DNA of 42,214 bases, from assembly GCA_028281535.1 (NCBI GenBank), contig JANQJS010000014.1:1-42214 (forward strand), read 5' to 3'. The notes beneath the pieces were generated by a model. The model was not told the DNA's origin. It saw nothing but the letters and a program-made list of their open reading frames with translations, and searched no databases. The DNA is from Sedimentisphaerales bacterium (lineage in GTDB: Bacteria > Planctomycetota > Phycisphaerae > Sedimentisphaerales > SM23-30). Positions 24,701 to 31,887 of the stretch are shown in pieces. The first letter of the stretch is position 1. The number at the start of each line of letters is the position of its first letter. Made by a program: the position numbers and the translations under genes.

Positions 24701-25720
24701 CGATTACTTTCGCGGCCAGGTGAAGCAATTTACAATGATGCAGGTGGGCAAGTTGTTGCGAATAGCCCATTTCAAACTGCCTGGCTTTCGGATGATCAGC
24801 GCGATATTTATTTGTCAGGGGTTCACCAGTTGGCAGATGAGAAATCAATACAAACAGATTCTATGATCGTATTTGAAGGTAATGTGCCAGCGAATTTAGC
24901 AGATAATCAAATGCTGGAAGAATGCATGGCAAATGGTGTGGCGAATTCTGCTGCTGCTCATGCCTGGTTGGGTGAGCCGGTTGCCATCAAGGATCCAACC
25001 TCAATTATTTTTCGCCGTCAGAGTGGTACGCATTTACTCATGACCGGGCAGCGAGAAGATGCGTCATTAGGATTACTGACCAGTTCGATGTTAAGTTTGG
25101 CGGCACAATCAAAATCATCTGAAGCGAAATTTATGATTTTAGATGGTAGTCCAGCAGATGCTCCATTAGCTGGGCAATTAGCGCAGGTTGGCGAAAAGCT
25201 TCCACATGTCTGTGAGGCTGTTCAGTGGCGAGATGTTGAGGCTGCCATTCAGTCCGTCCATCAGGAAATGCAAAAGCGATTGGATGAAGATTTATTTAGT
25301 GAGCAGGCGATATATATATTTGTGTATGGCTTACAGCGATATCGTATGTTGCGTCGGAATGAAGATGATTTCGGTTTTTCTATGGATGAGGAAAGCAAAC
25401 CAAGGCCGGATAAGCAGTTTGCAGAAATTCTCAAAGATGGCAGCACGGTTGGGATTCATGTACTCGTGTGGGCGGATACTTTAGCGACCATTGAGCGAAC
25501 TTTAGATCGACAGGTGATACGAAATTTTGATAATCGCGTTTTGTTTCAAATGAGTGCTGCGGATTCCAGTCAATTGGTGGATACGCCTTTGGCAAATCAA
25601 CTAGGGCATCATCGTGCATTATTTTATAGTGAAGAGAGCGGGGTTTTGGAAAAATTTCGACCTTATGCGATGCCGCATCAGGATTGGTTGGATAAATTTT
25701 CTGCTAAGTTAGAAAATTAA
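21791..25720 (+). CDS. FtsK/EssC-like membrane ATPase with three ATPase folds
   Basis: A 1309-residue predicted motor of a type VII-like secretion system. It starts at GTG 21791 after GAAAGAGAG. Residues ~1-215 and ~300-430 are long coiled coils. Two membrane helices lie between them (~230-249 'PFLLFAFLTGLPVGVVWFL' and ~259-281). Three FtsK-type folds follow. D1 (~500-700) has no P-loop: its position reads 'ETQREG' (517-522), and the Walker B-like strand is 'FLVIADF' (~627-633). D2 (~760-1010) is intact: Walker A 'GKTGSGKST' (784-792) and Walker B 'AILMVDE' (886-892), plus 'LGSQTLGGMSG'. D3 (~1060-1300) is degenerate, with 'GQRED' from residue 1086. Three tandem ATPase folds are the layout of EccC/EssC, unlike DNA-pumping FtsK; there is no gamma DNA-recognition domain. 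It closes the operon. Confidence 0.85.
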   Translation: MTQLLEDYLKADLPEHGGNYFQRQRSAFQQLIQLSKEKTGPIKLELESQRDSAKAIAQREFDEAKELCDSSYQSKLAQVEKDRREALDQIELHDGSHREKMETQYRRQVDQLNSEAEAKLHEAKKTRDYDVLLSDTVCDETLKKIELQRKQTESQNPQNIKKLELLQEELKETLKLYRQSAVTSEPSEPQTHETHTQASEAFDQHYQHMQYYLQKLHLLKIPGFFSQARPFLLFAFLTGLPVGVVWFLQSQNIVEMPAFKIVGPVTFGVSAFLVFLLGWLLRSKSKKDIQKINHAFNQDLQSALSVNDQWLDLTIKFLDSKIVQTKQTQQEDTEKTKLVYKEIKTKVESQLHTVGQKLQEDFQTQTKVLDEQKSQGLKKTEATYSQNKESLDQELATGLEEINQQLQEKLGDIQDGYQTGFDRLKHRWQQGLDCINQCLETTASFSPDTLACWQDPRWHQWSGLDKPENVFRFGNLTAQVDDLDDDVKSMAAFSQEDGQVHFPAILSFSDPCSLLLETQREGRQQGIDILRGVMSRLFVSLPAGRVHFTILDPIGLGENFAGFMHAADYQDALVGGRIWTEATQIQQQLVDITEHMENVIQKYLRNEFETIEQYNEQAGELAEPYRFLVIADFPRNFNEESIKRLRSIIDSGKRCGVYTLIMYDSRQKLPEGIDVGDLASSGLHLKCDESTYRWQDDIYRRFDLTLDQPPTEELLTSIVQKVGKASLEASRVEVPFEIIAPSKDEYWSKDCSKSLDIPVGRCGATRYQQIKLGHGVAQHALIAGKTGSGKSTLLHVMITNLALWYSPDQVELYLIDFKKGVEFKTYVTNKLPHARTVAIESDREFGLSILQKLEAEMTRRGDLFRDAGVQDLAGYRQATGEIMPRAILMVDEFQVFFSEDDKLAQEAALQIEQLVRQGRAFGIHVLLGSQTLGGMSGLSRSTIGQMAIRIALQCSETDSQFILDDENVAARLLSRPGEAIYNDAGGQVVANSPFQTAWLSDDQRDIYLSGVHQLADEKSIQTDSMIVFEGNVPANLADNQMLEECMANGVANSAAAHAWLGEPVAIKDPTSIIFRRQSGTHLLMTGQREDASLGLLTSSMLSLAAQSKSSEAKFMILDGSPADAPLAGQLAQVGEKLPHVCEAVQWRDVEAAIQSVHQEMQKRLDEDLFSEQAIYIFVYGLQRYRMLRRNEDDFGFSMDEESKPRPDKQFAEILKDGSTVGIHVLVWADTLATIERTLDRQVIRNFDNRVLFQMSAADSSQLVDTPLANQLGHHRALFYSEESGVLEKFRPYAMPHQDWLDKFSAKLEN

Positions 25721-25723
25721 ATA

Positions 25724-25787
25724 CACCATCGCCAAGCTTTCACCTACGCTAAAGCTCCGGTACAACAGGTTGCTTGACGTTGCCACT
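25724..25787. repeat. Possible dispersed intergenic repeat
   Basis: The short gap between convergent genes contains AGCTTT (25735-25740) and AAAGCT (25751-25756) followed by a GC-richer stretch containing 'CCGGTACAACAGG' and 'GACGTTGCCAC'. It resembles interspersed palindromic sequences I have met in planctomycete-verrucomicrobia-type genomes, but I cannot prove repetition from this window. There is no U-run, so it is not an intrinsic terminator. Confidence 0.3.
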
Positions 25788-25812
25788 CTTCATTAATATC
25801 ACTGATGAAAAT

Positions 25813-26910
25813 TTATATGTTATCTGAGATGGCGGCCATGTGGATCGGTTGTCGTTTTGCGCCCCAGTTTCCTGGCATGGGACAGTGGCCATCTTCTTGA
25901 GCCAAGCCAGCAACAGGTGTGAGGCAATTAGAGCACTGTCCTCGGTCATTAATATACCATTCGGAAAGGACATGCCAATCGCGGCCAATGACCATGCAGC
26001 CGCATTGATGGCAATAGGTGCTGGAAGCTTCTTTATTATGGATGTTTCCTACGTAGACATAATGCAGGCCTTTTTCCATTGCAATGCGTCGTGCATTGAG
26101 AACGGTTTCTGGCGATGTGCGAGGTAGGTCACGCATTTTCCAGTCAGGGTGAAATGCGGTAAAATGGAGTGGCACGTTAGGGCCAAGATTTTCCATGATC
26201 CATTCAGACATTTCGTGAAGTTCTTTTTCAGAATCGTTTTTGGTTGGGATGATGAGGTTCGTTAATTCAAACCAGACTTCCGTTTCATTTTTAAGATATT
26301 TGAGTGTGTCCAGAACGTCACTCAATTTAGAGCCGCAGATTTTATTGTAAAAATCTTCTGTAAAACCTTTCAAGTCGACATTGGCTGCATGCATGTGTGA
26401 ATAAAATTCTTTACGTGCTTCTGGTGTAATATATCCTGCGGTGACTGCGACGGATTTTACGCCAAGATTTTCGCAGGCTTTGGCAGTATCTACAGCGTAC
26501 TCAAGAAAAATAGTTGGATCATTATAGGTATAGGCGACTGACTGGCAGTTGAGAGCTTTTGCGACGTTGGCAATTTTTTTGGGTGAGGCCTGATCCATGA
26601 GGCGATCCATTTCGCGGGATTTACTCATGTCCCAATTTTGGCAGAACTTGCATGTTAGGTTGCAGCCGGCCGTACCAAATGAAAGGATTGGGGTTCCTGG
26701 GATAAAATGGTTCAGAGGTTTTTTCTCGATGGGGTCGACGCAGAAGCCACTTGAACGACCATAAGTGGTCAGGACCATTTGATCCCCTTCACGTTTTCGG
26801 ACAAAACAAAGGCCACGTTGATCTTCTCCAAGTCTGCAGAAGCGAGGGCAGAGATCACACTGTATCTTGCCATCGTCGCACATGTGCCAATATCTTCCGG
26901 GAAAACTCAT
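25813..26910 (-). CDS. amrS: AmmeMemoRadiSam-system radical SAM enzyme
   Basis: A 365-residue radical SAM protein of the AmrS (formerly PflA-like) family. The [4Fe-4S] motif is 'GCNLTCKFCQNWD' with C83, C87 and C90. Upstream is the family's 'CDLCPRFCRLGEDQRGLCFVR' cysteine segment, and the C-terminus has another cysteine cluster ('YCHQCGCMVIGRDW', 'CSNCL') that may bind a second metal. 'NHFIPGTPILSFGTAGCN', 'YTYNDPTIFLEY' and 'HFTAFHPDWKM' are highly characteristic. AmrS usually occurs with MEMO and AMMECR1 homologues, the trio that gives the system its name; neither is visible in this window. The reaction is not firmly established. The gene has its own strong promoter at 26955-26982 and is convergent with the ATPase gene. 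Confidence 0.9.
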   Translation of the reverse strand: MSFPGRYWHMCDDGKIQCDLCPRFCRLGEDQRGLCFVRKREGDQMVLTTYGRSSGFCVDPIEKKPLNHFIPGTPILSFGTAGCNLTCKFCQNWDMSKSREMDRLMDQASPKKIANVAKALNCQSVAYTYNDPTIFLEYAVDTAKACENLGVKSVAVTAGYITPEARKEFYSHMHAANVDLKGFTEDFYNKICGSKLSDVLDTLKYLKNETEVWFELTNLIIPTKNDSEKELHEMSEWIMENLGPNVPLHFTAFHPDWKMRDLPRTSPETVLNARRIAMEKGLHYVYVGNIHNKEASSTYCHQCGCMVIGRDWHVLSEWYINDRGQCSNCLTPVAGLAQEDGHCPMPGNWGAKRQPIHMAAISDNI

Positions 26911-26954
26911 TATGCCTCACTCGTCGAATAATGATATTTTACATTGATATTTTT

Positions 26955-26982
26955 ATTATAAACGATATTAGGTGAAAATCAA
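26955..26982 (-). promoter_or_regulatory. Promoter of amrS
   Basis: On the minus strand TTGATT (26982-26977), 16 bp, TATAAT (26960-26955), about 45 bases upstream of the ATG at 26910. The -10 box is a perfect consensus match. Confidence 0.65.
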
Positions 26983-26999
26983 TAGATGGAAGAAAGTAT

Positions 27000-29426
27000 T
27001 TACTTTGTAACAATCGTTTTATTATTTCGGAAATTATTTATGGCATTGCTCATTGTTGCTTTCATTTGGGGTGGTGTGCTATAGCCTTTTATTCGTTGGA
27101 GTAATTTATTGTCGTGAGTCGTAAAAACCATAAATGGTGCATTTACGATATTGTAAGATTTGGCCAATTCTGATGACTGATCAATATTGATAAATAAGGG
27201 CACGAAATTATTTATCGAACGCGAAGACATTTGTAGTGTTGAAATTAACTTAGATTCAAAACGAAGGTTTTCGGAGTAAAAGAGGATGGCGATTGGGCGA
27301 TTGAGGAGTTGTGCCAGTTTTTTTGCTTCTGTTGGATTTGTGAGCCATAGAAGATTCGCGTACTCTTTTTGCTCTAAATTGGCTGGCAATTGGTTTGAAT
27401 TTTTATGTGGGGCTTTTAAAGGGTTAAGTGAGAATTCCACTTCAGCCCAAGCCGTTAGATTGGAAGAATTTTCTTTGCCATAGTAATTATTTCTCGCTTG
27501 GCGATTTCCAGGTTTATTTTTTGAAATGATCAATCGGAATTTATTTCCCATGTTTTCATCTGGCACCTGGAATAGATACCAGGCTTCCATTTGTTCTGGG
27601 TCATCGGATTCAACCAGTCGTATAGGAATCGAATTTTTAGGTTGCCAATAACTAAAGAGTTCAAATTGATATTCGTCTAGATTCTGAGTTGTTGTTCCAA
27701 ATAGTTTTCCAATAACGTAGGATCCCGGTGAGACATCTTCTGGTATTTTCCAGCGATCAATTGTTAATAGAGGTGAGCGATTTTCTACGGTATCATTTTG
27801 ATTGCTCGCGATTTGTTTAGATTTATATTTTTCAATCAACCAATCAGGTTGAGCCTGGATAGCCACATCATAAAGGATGGGAGAGCGGAACCTGTTTGCT
27901 GAAAAGAAGTTTGCTTGAAGTTGTAAATATTGACCTGGAGGAATATTATTTAGGAGCGAGTGGTTGTTGACTTTTGTCCAGCCAGTGTTTTGGAGCTGGT
28001 CGAGAGTATTTCCGCTACGGACATGCATATAAAAAGCGGTTCCATTGGGTTGTTCGCTGGTCCATGAAATATTTTGCCAGGGCGTCAATGGTGTTTTGCT
28101 ATCATACGTCATGGTCCAGAGTCCTTTTTTGGACATAACATTGTAGGCGTTGTATGCCGACATGCTTCCAAAATTATGTGAAAAGAGGCCTGTGGGGTGA
28201 AACGATGTTTGTAGTGTTTCTGAGTTGATTTTTGTTACATTGTTTGACATACGGTTGAGAACCCAGATATTATGTTCATGATCGATATCAATTGCAATGG
28301 GTTGTTGTCCGACAGGAATTGTTGCCAGGACTTCACCTGTTTCCTGGTGGAAAACTGAAACATTATTTGATTCTACATTTGTTGCCCAGATATGATCATC
28401 ATGTAATGTGATGGCAAAGGTTTTACTGGCAGCAGGATTATGGAAAAAATTAATCAGATCACCCGTTTGTTTGTCAATTTTCATGACACCTTCGTCATTA
28501 TGATCGGTAAGCCAGACGAAATTTGGATCGACAGCCAGGCCTTGTCCTTCAAAATCAAAGAAATCGATTTCTTGGCCGGAATAGATGTTTATTTTGGTTA
28601 GCAAGCTTCCAAGATTGGCCCAGAGAATTCCGTCAAAATCAATGGCCATATGGGTTGGCAGGCCATCAACATTAACCGTGTGAATTTTTTGGCCTGTGTT
28701 TCCATCGAGAACGATCAATTGCGACTCGTTATATAGTCCAACCCAGATTCGATTGAACGGGTCAACACAAATCGGTTGAGGTTGGCTATATATGGTTCCT
28801 ACCCTTGTGGTTAAGAGTAATTTTTCATCTTGATTCCAGGGTAAGATTTCGTCTGGATCAATGCGTCCATTATTATTTCGGTCACTTGAGGTTTCGATGA
28901 TGCCATTATTATTTCGATCAATGGCATGATCATTGGAGAATTTGGTAATTAAGCCATAGCCCCGATTGGCGACCCAGACATCACCATTTAGATCGATTGC
29001 TGTTGAGGCTGGTTGAGGATAAAAATCTTCCGTTGCCGCAGGGTAATGCGTGACGGGATCTTGAATTGCACCTGGTGTCGAAGGAAGATTTGGTATGGTA
29101 TTGGCAGGTGTGATGACGTTGGGCATCAGCCGATTATATTTTTCTGTGATTTTTTCTGGGCCAGTGCGATAACGTGCCAGTTCTTTTCCTGTTAGGGCAT
29201 CTATTTTTGATAATGTTCCTTCCTGTGAGTTGGGTACCCATATATAAGGTGGGATCGGACTTGGTTTATTTGACAACTGGAGTTGTCCGTTAATCACGTT
29301 TCCGGTGATGCCTTCTAGTTTACCTTGTTGGAAATCTTTCAGGGAGGTAAAGGTCTGTGGTTTTGCCGCCAGGAGCATCAGGGTTTGTGAAAAACATACA
29401 ATGGGGATAAGAATGAGATATTTCAT
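27000..29426 (-). CDS. Secreted Vgb/NHL-like beta-propeller with C-terminal thioredoxin-like fold
   Basis: An 808-residue protein with a Sec signal peptide (residues ~1-21, 'LIPIVCFSQTLMLLAA'). Residues ~60-430 form a propeller of Vgb-lyase/NHL type: 'STAIDLNGDVWVANRGYG', 'PICVDPFNRIWVGLYNES', 'HMAIDFDGILWANLG', 'GLAVDPNFVWLTDHN' and 'AIDIDHEHNIWVLNR'. Two EF-hand-like loops ('DRNNNGIIE', 'DRNNNGRIDPDE') sit in one blade and probably bind calcium. A beta-sandwich-like middle follows (~440-690). The last ~100 residues look like a thioredoxin fold ('RPIAILFYSENLRFESKL', 'FVPLFINIDQSSELAKSYNIVNAPFMVF' with the cis-Pro loop) but lack a CxxC pair, so redox activity is unlikely. Function is unknown; streptogramin lyase activity should not be assumed. 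Confidence 0.8.
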   Translation of the reverse strand: MKYLILIPIVCFSQTLMLLAAKPQTFTSLKDFQQGKLEGITGNVINGQLQLSNKPSPIPPYIWVPNSQEGTLSKIDALTGKELARYRTGPEKITEKYNRLMPNVITPANTIPNLPSTPGAIQDPVTHYPAATEDFYPQPASTAIDLNGDVWVANRGYGLITKFSNDHAIDRNNNGIIETSSDRNNNGRIDPDEILPWNQDEKLLLTTRVGTIYSQPQPICVDPFNRIWVGLYNESQLIVLDGNTGQKIHTVNVDGLPTHMAIDFDGILWANLGSLLTKINIYSGQEIDFFDFEGQGLAVDPNFVWLTDHNDEGVMKIDKQTGDLINFFHNPAASKTFAITLHDDHIWATNVESNNVSVFHQETGEVLATIPVGQQPIAIDIDHEHNIWVLNRMSNNVTKINSETLQTSFHPTGLFSHNFGSMSAYNAYNVMSKKGLWTMTYDSKTPLTPWQNISWTSEQPNGTAFYMHVRSGNTLDQLQNTGWTKVNNHSLLNNIPPGQYLQLQANFFSANRFRSPILYDVAIQAQPDWLIEKYKSKQIASNQNDTVENRSPLLTIDRWKIPEDVSPGSYVIGKLFGTTTQNLDEYQFELFSYWQPKNSIPIRLVESDDPEQMEAWYLFQVPDENMGNKFRLIISKNKPGNRQARNNYYGKENSSNLTAWAEVEFSLNPLKAPHKNSNQLPANLEQKEYANLLWLTNPTEAKKLAQLLNRPIAILFYSENLRFESKLISTLQMSSRSINNFVPLFINIDQSSELAKSYNIVNAPFMVFTTHDNKLLQRIKGYSTPPQMKATMSNAINNFRNNKTIVTK

Positions 29427-29475
29427 GGTATATATTGCCTAGAGTAAAGTAGTTATGAAGATCTCTCTGAGGCTT

Positions 29476-29512
29476 AGTGATATTCATATTCCTGTTACAG
29501 GATTTTATCACT
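29476..29512. promoter_or_regulatory. Nested palindrome at the start of the propeller-thioredoxin transcript
   Basis: AGTGATA (29476-29482) and TATCACT (29506-29512) flank a perfect inner palindrome CCTGT-T-ACAGG (29491-29501). It lies immediately downstream of the predicted transcription start of the minus-strand gene, so it may be an operator or a 5'-leader hairpin. Confidence 0.45.
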
Positions 29513-29524
29513 GTTATTCTAATA

Positions 29525-29553
29525 ATTATATACGAGATGATAGAATTCGTCTA
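29525..29553 (-). promoter_or_regulatory. Promoter of the propeller-thioredoxin gene
   Basis: On the minus strand TAGACG (29553-29548, 4/6 match), 17 bp, TATAAT (29530-29525, perfect). The leader to the ATG at 29426 is about 90 nt. Confidence 0.55.
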
Positions 29554-29567
29554 GCTAAAATTCTTTA

Positions 29568-29596
29568 TTGGCGAGCAGGGCAATTCAGGATAAAAT
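29568..29596 (+). promoter_or_regulatory. Promoter of the ygfZ-like gene
   Basis: TTGGCG (29568-29573), 17 bp, TAAAAT (29591-29596), about 40 bases upstream of the ATG at 29638. It lies back to back with the minus-strand promoter at 29525-29553. Confidence 0.45.
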
Positions 29597-29637
29597 TCTT
29601 TTCAAAGAAATAACTCATTATAAAGGTAAATATCATT

Positions 29638-30309
29638 ATGCGAATATATCAGTTGGATAAACGGGCATTTTTATTTTCTCCTAAGCCCGAAGATTTATTG
29701 AAGGGTGTCAGTTCGAATTTATTAAATGAGCCAAGAAATGCTTTATTAACTGCTCAAGGTAAGATTATAGCCGTATGTGATCAAAAACAACTGAGCGATG
29801 ATGACGTTCTTTTGGTGATTGATTCATTTGCCGCTGAAGCTTGCCGCGAGTTATTTAAAAAGTTTTCGTTATTTACGGAGACCAATTGGAAAGAGTTGGA
29901 TGACTCGGTTTATTATGATCTGGATGGTGATGCTGGTATGGAGGGGGCTGTTGCTCAAATTGATCAGCGGGTTGGAAAAATCATTGTAGGGGGAGATTTA
30001 CAAGGAACCGTGAGTGATGAGGTTTTTACTGAGTTTCGATTGGATCAGCAGATGCCGCTTCATGGCATTGACTATACGGATGAAATGTTACTAAATGTGT
30101 ATCCTGATGATCATGTTTGTTATACCAAAGGATGTTTTGTCGGTCAGGAAGTTATTGCGCGAGTTCATAATTTGTCCAAACCACCCAGACAGCTCGTGGT
30201 AAAATATGAAGATGAGTGCAGTACTGATGAGCAAGAGAAGATGACTTCGAAAGTTTGCGAAACATCATCGGATCGTGTTAAGGGATTTATTTTTGTAAAT
30301 GTGAAATAG
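29638..30309 (+). CDS. ygfZ: YgfZ/GcvT-like tetrahydrofolate-dependent Fe-S protein maturation factor (short form)
   Basis: A 223-residue cytosolic protein. The YgfZ signature K-G-C-F-V-G-Q-E is present at residues 164-171 ('YTKGCFVGQEVIARVHN'), with its conserved cysteine at 166. N-terminal segments ('NALLTAQGKIIAVCDQKQLSDDDVLLVID') match the folate-binding fold of the family. YgfZ proteins use a folate to help repair or assemble iron-sulfur enzymes, for example radical SAM proteins. E. coli YgfZ has about 326 residues; this one has a shortened N-terminal region and a very short C-terminal barrel. AAAGG precedes the ATG by 11 bases. It ends 10 bases before the convergent sulfatase-fold gene. 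Confidence 0.82.
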   Translation: MRIYQLDKRAFLFSPKPEDLLKGVSSNLLNEPRNALLTAQGKIIAVCDQKQLSDDDVLLVIDSFAAEACRELFKKFSLFTETNWKELDDSVYYDLDGDAGMEGAVAQIDQRVGKIIVGGDLQGTVSDEVFTEFRLDQQMPLHGIDYTDEMLLNVYPDDHVCYTKGCFVGQEVIARVHNLSKPPRQLVVKYEDECSTDEQEKMTSKVCETSSDRVKGFIFVNVK

Positions 30310-30319
30310 ATTCGAGTAT

Positions 30320-31876
30320 CTAATAAACGGTGTCTGTGACATTTTTGAAATTATAAGGTTGCAGCAATGTTGAGTAGATACTATTGTCGGGTAGTGTTTC
30401 ATATGGTGTATTAAAGTACTGATCAAGAATAATACGAAACGAGTTGACTGGTGAAATGGTCGGGTAAAGTTTTTCGTAGTTTTTATCAGGGAAATAATAG
30501 GCGTTGAGGATTCCCATTTTTTCGAGAAGTCCTTGTTTACTTGGATTATCCCAATCAAGCGTTGAGGTGGGGCCATGGTCTCCCTGGATAATGATGATAG
30601 GTGGTTTAGGGGAGTTGGCCAGAATGTCATCGATACTTTGTTCGATTCTTTTTGTGATATATATCAGTTGATTGATATAGGCCGCGGCGTAGTTTGATAG
30701 CTCGTTTTCAGATACGCCTGCAACTATTCGGTCTCGTCCTTTATGGTCGACGTCTTCGCCATTGGCACCAAATGTAAAGGGCTCATGTGGAGCGATGATA
30801 TGACAAAAAACAAATTTTGGTCCCTTTGCTTTTGCGATCTCTCCTAATTGTTCAAATGCATAAAGAATTCGCCTGCGTCGACTGGAAGGCAATTTCAGTG
30901 CTTCTTGTAAAACAGGCAGTGGGGTGCTGAAAAAGATTTCGCTTTGAAAATCATCCAAGACCCACTTCGGTGATATATATGTGTCAACATGATGTTTTAT
31001 TTCCGTATAGGATGAGCCTGATGAAAAGTTAACGATGTTGTAATTTAAGGCATCAAAAAATCTAAACAGTTTATTGTTTTTTAGTATTTGGCGCATGGGC
31101 AGAAGCGTGCTTGATGTTTCTGGGATGTTTTGGCTTAATGTGTCATGATGATAATCCAGGTTCATACTCGAGGTTAATGAGAGGTAGGTCAACGTGTAGT
31201 TTGAGTTACTCTTTGGGGCCAAATAGAACCCTTTGTCTTTGAGTGCCTTGGTGAAGTGGCTGTTGTCGTAGTTGAAATGAGACAATAGAATGTCTTCTCG
31301 AGCATAGGCATCGAGAATGATGTAATATATGTCTGGTAGATTGTTCTTTGTTTCTAGTGTTGGGGTTTGTATGTTCGTGGATGTAATATTGCTATTTTCC
31401 CAATTAATGTTTGAGGGATTTTTATAAGCATATAGACCTATTTTTGCCAGGGACATACCTAAAATGGCAATGCCAACATAATTTAGTGCCACGGTGAGGA
31501 CATTTAATTTGAAACGTGTTTTAATATAAAAAATACATCCTGTTATATAAATCAAACTCCAGGCAGGAGCCAGCAGCATATCAATGTTTTTGCCAGGCAT
31601 CTGCGAGTTTAAAATTTCGAAAAGATTGCCATAGCTGAAAAACCATATTATGCTTAAGGAGGTTATTATGGCAGATTTTATCATATTTTTTTTACAAATA
31701 TAATAAAAAAGGATCCATATGGTCACGCTTACTATTAAAGATAGTAGGATTGGGGTAATGGTTTGATTGGCAAAGATAAAGCGACGATTATGTGAGAATA
31801 ATGAAATGGTCGGATATATCGCAAATAAAACAGGGTGGTAAAGCCATGTTTTTTTATTTGTTGTTTTTGACATCAT
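30320..31876 (-). CDS. Membrane-bound sulfatase/alkaline-phosphatase-fold protein (copy 1, predicted phospho- or phosphonotransferase)
   Basis: A 518-residue protein. Four to five membrane helices fill residues ~12-165, followed by a large periplasmic domain of the alkaline-phosphatase/sulfatase superfamily. Metal-binding and catalytic landmarks are 'DIYYIILDAYAREDILL' (first Asp), 'SNYTLTYLSLTSSMNLDY' (candidate Thr/Ser nucleophile), 'HIIAPHEPF' and 'IIIIQGDHGPTS' (Asp-His pair). No Cys/Ser-x-Pro-x-Arg sulfatase motif is present, so sulfatase activity is unlikely; the layout is that of LTA-synthase/phosphoethanolamine-transferase-like enzymes. It starts 11 bases after the glycerophosphotransferase-like gene ends, with AGGA ahead of two adjacent ATGs. 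A paralogue lies at 37073-38683 across the phosphonate genes. I infer a role in moving phospho- or phosphono-groups onto envelope polymers. Confidence 0.75.
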   Translation of the reverse strand: MMSKTTNKKTWLYHPVLFAIYPTISLFSHNRRFIFANQTITPILLSLIVSVTIWILFYYICKKNMIKSAIITSLSIIWFFSYGNLFEILNSQMPGKNIDMLLAPAWSLIYITGCIFYIKTRFKLNVLTVALNYVGIAILGMSLAKIGLYAYKNPSNINWENSNITSTNIQTPTLETKNNLPDIYYIILDAYAREDILLSHFNYDNSHFTKALKDKGFYLAPKSNSNYTLTYLSLTSSMNLDYHHDTLSQNIPETSSTLLPMRQILKNNKLFRFFDALNYNIVNFSSGSSYTEIKHHVDTYISPKWVLDDFQSEIFFSTPLPVLQEALKLPSSRRRRILYAFEQLGEIAKAKGPKFVFCHIIAPHEPFTFGANGEDVDHKGRDRIVAGVSENELSNYAAAYINQLIYITKRIEQSIDDILANSPKPPIIIIQGDHGPTSTLDWDNPSKQGLLEKMGILNAYYFPDKNYEKLYPTISPVNSFRIILDQYFNTPYETLPDNSIYSTLLQPYNFKNVTDTVY

Positions 31877-31887
31877 CGATTCCTGTT

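Noticed and set aside
21791-25720. ATPase considered as a chromosomal FtsK DNA translocase
   Set aside because: Membrane helices are flanked by coiled coils, three ATPase folds are present, no gamma domain is seen, and small W-x-D genes precede it.
30320-31876. Considered as a true sulfatase
   Set aside because: No Cys/Ser-x-Pro-x-Arg formylglycine motif; a Thr/Ser-rich block occupies the nucleophile region.
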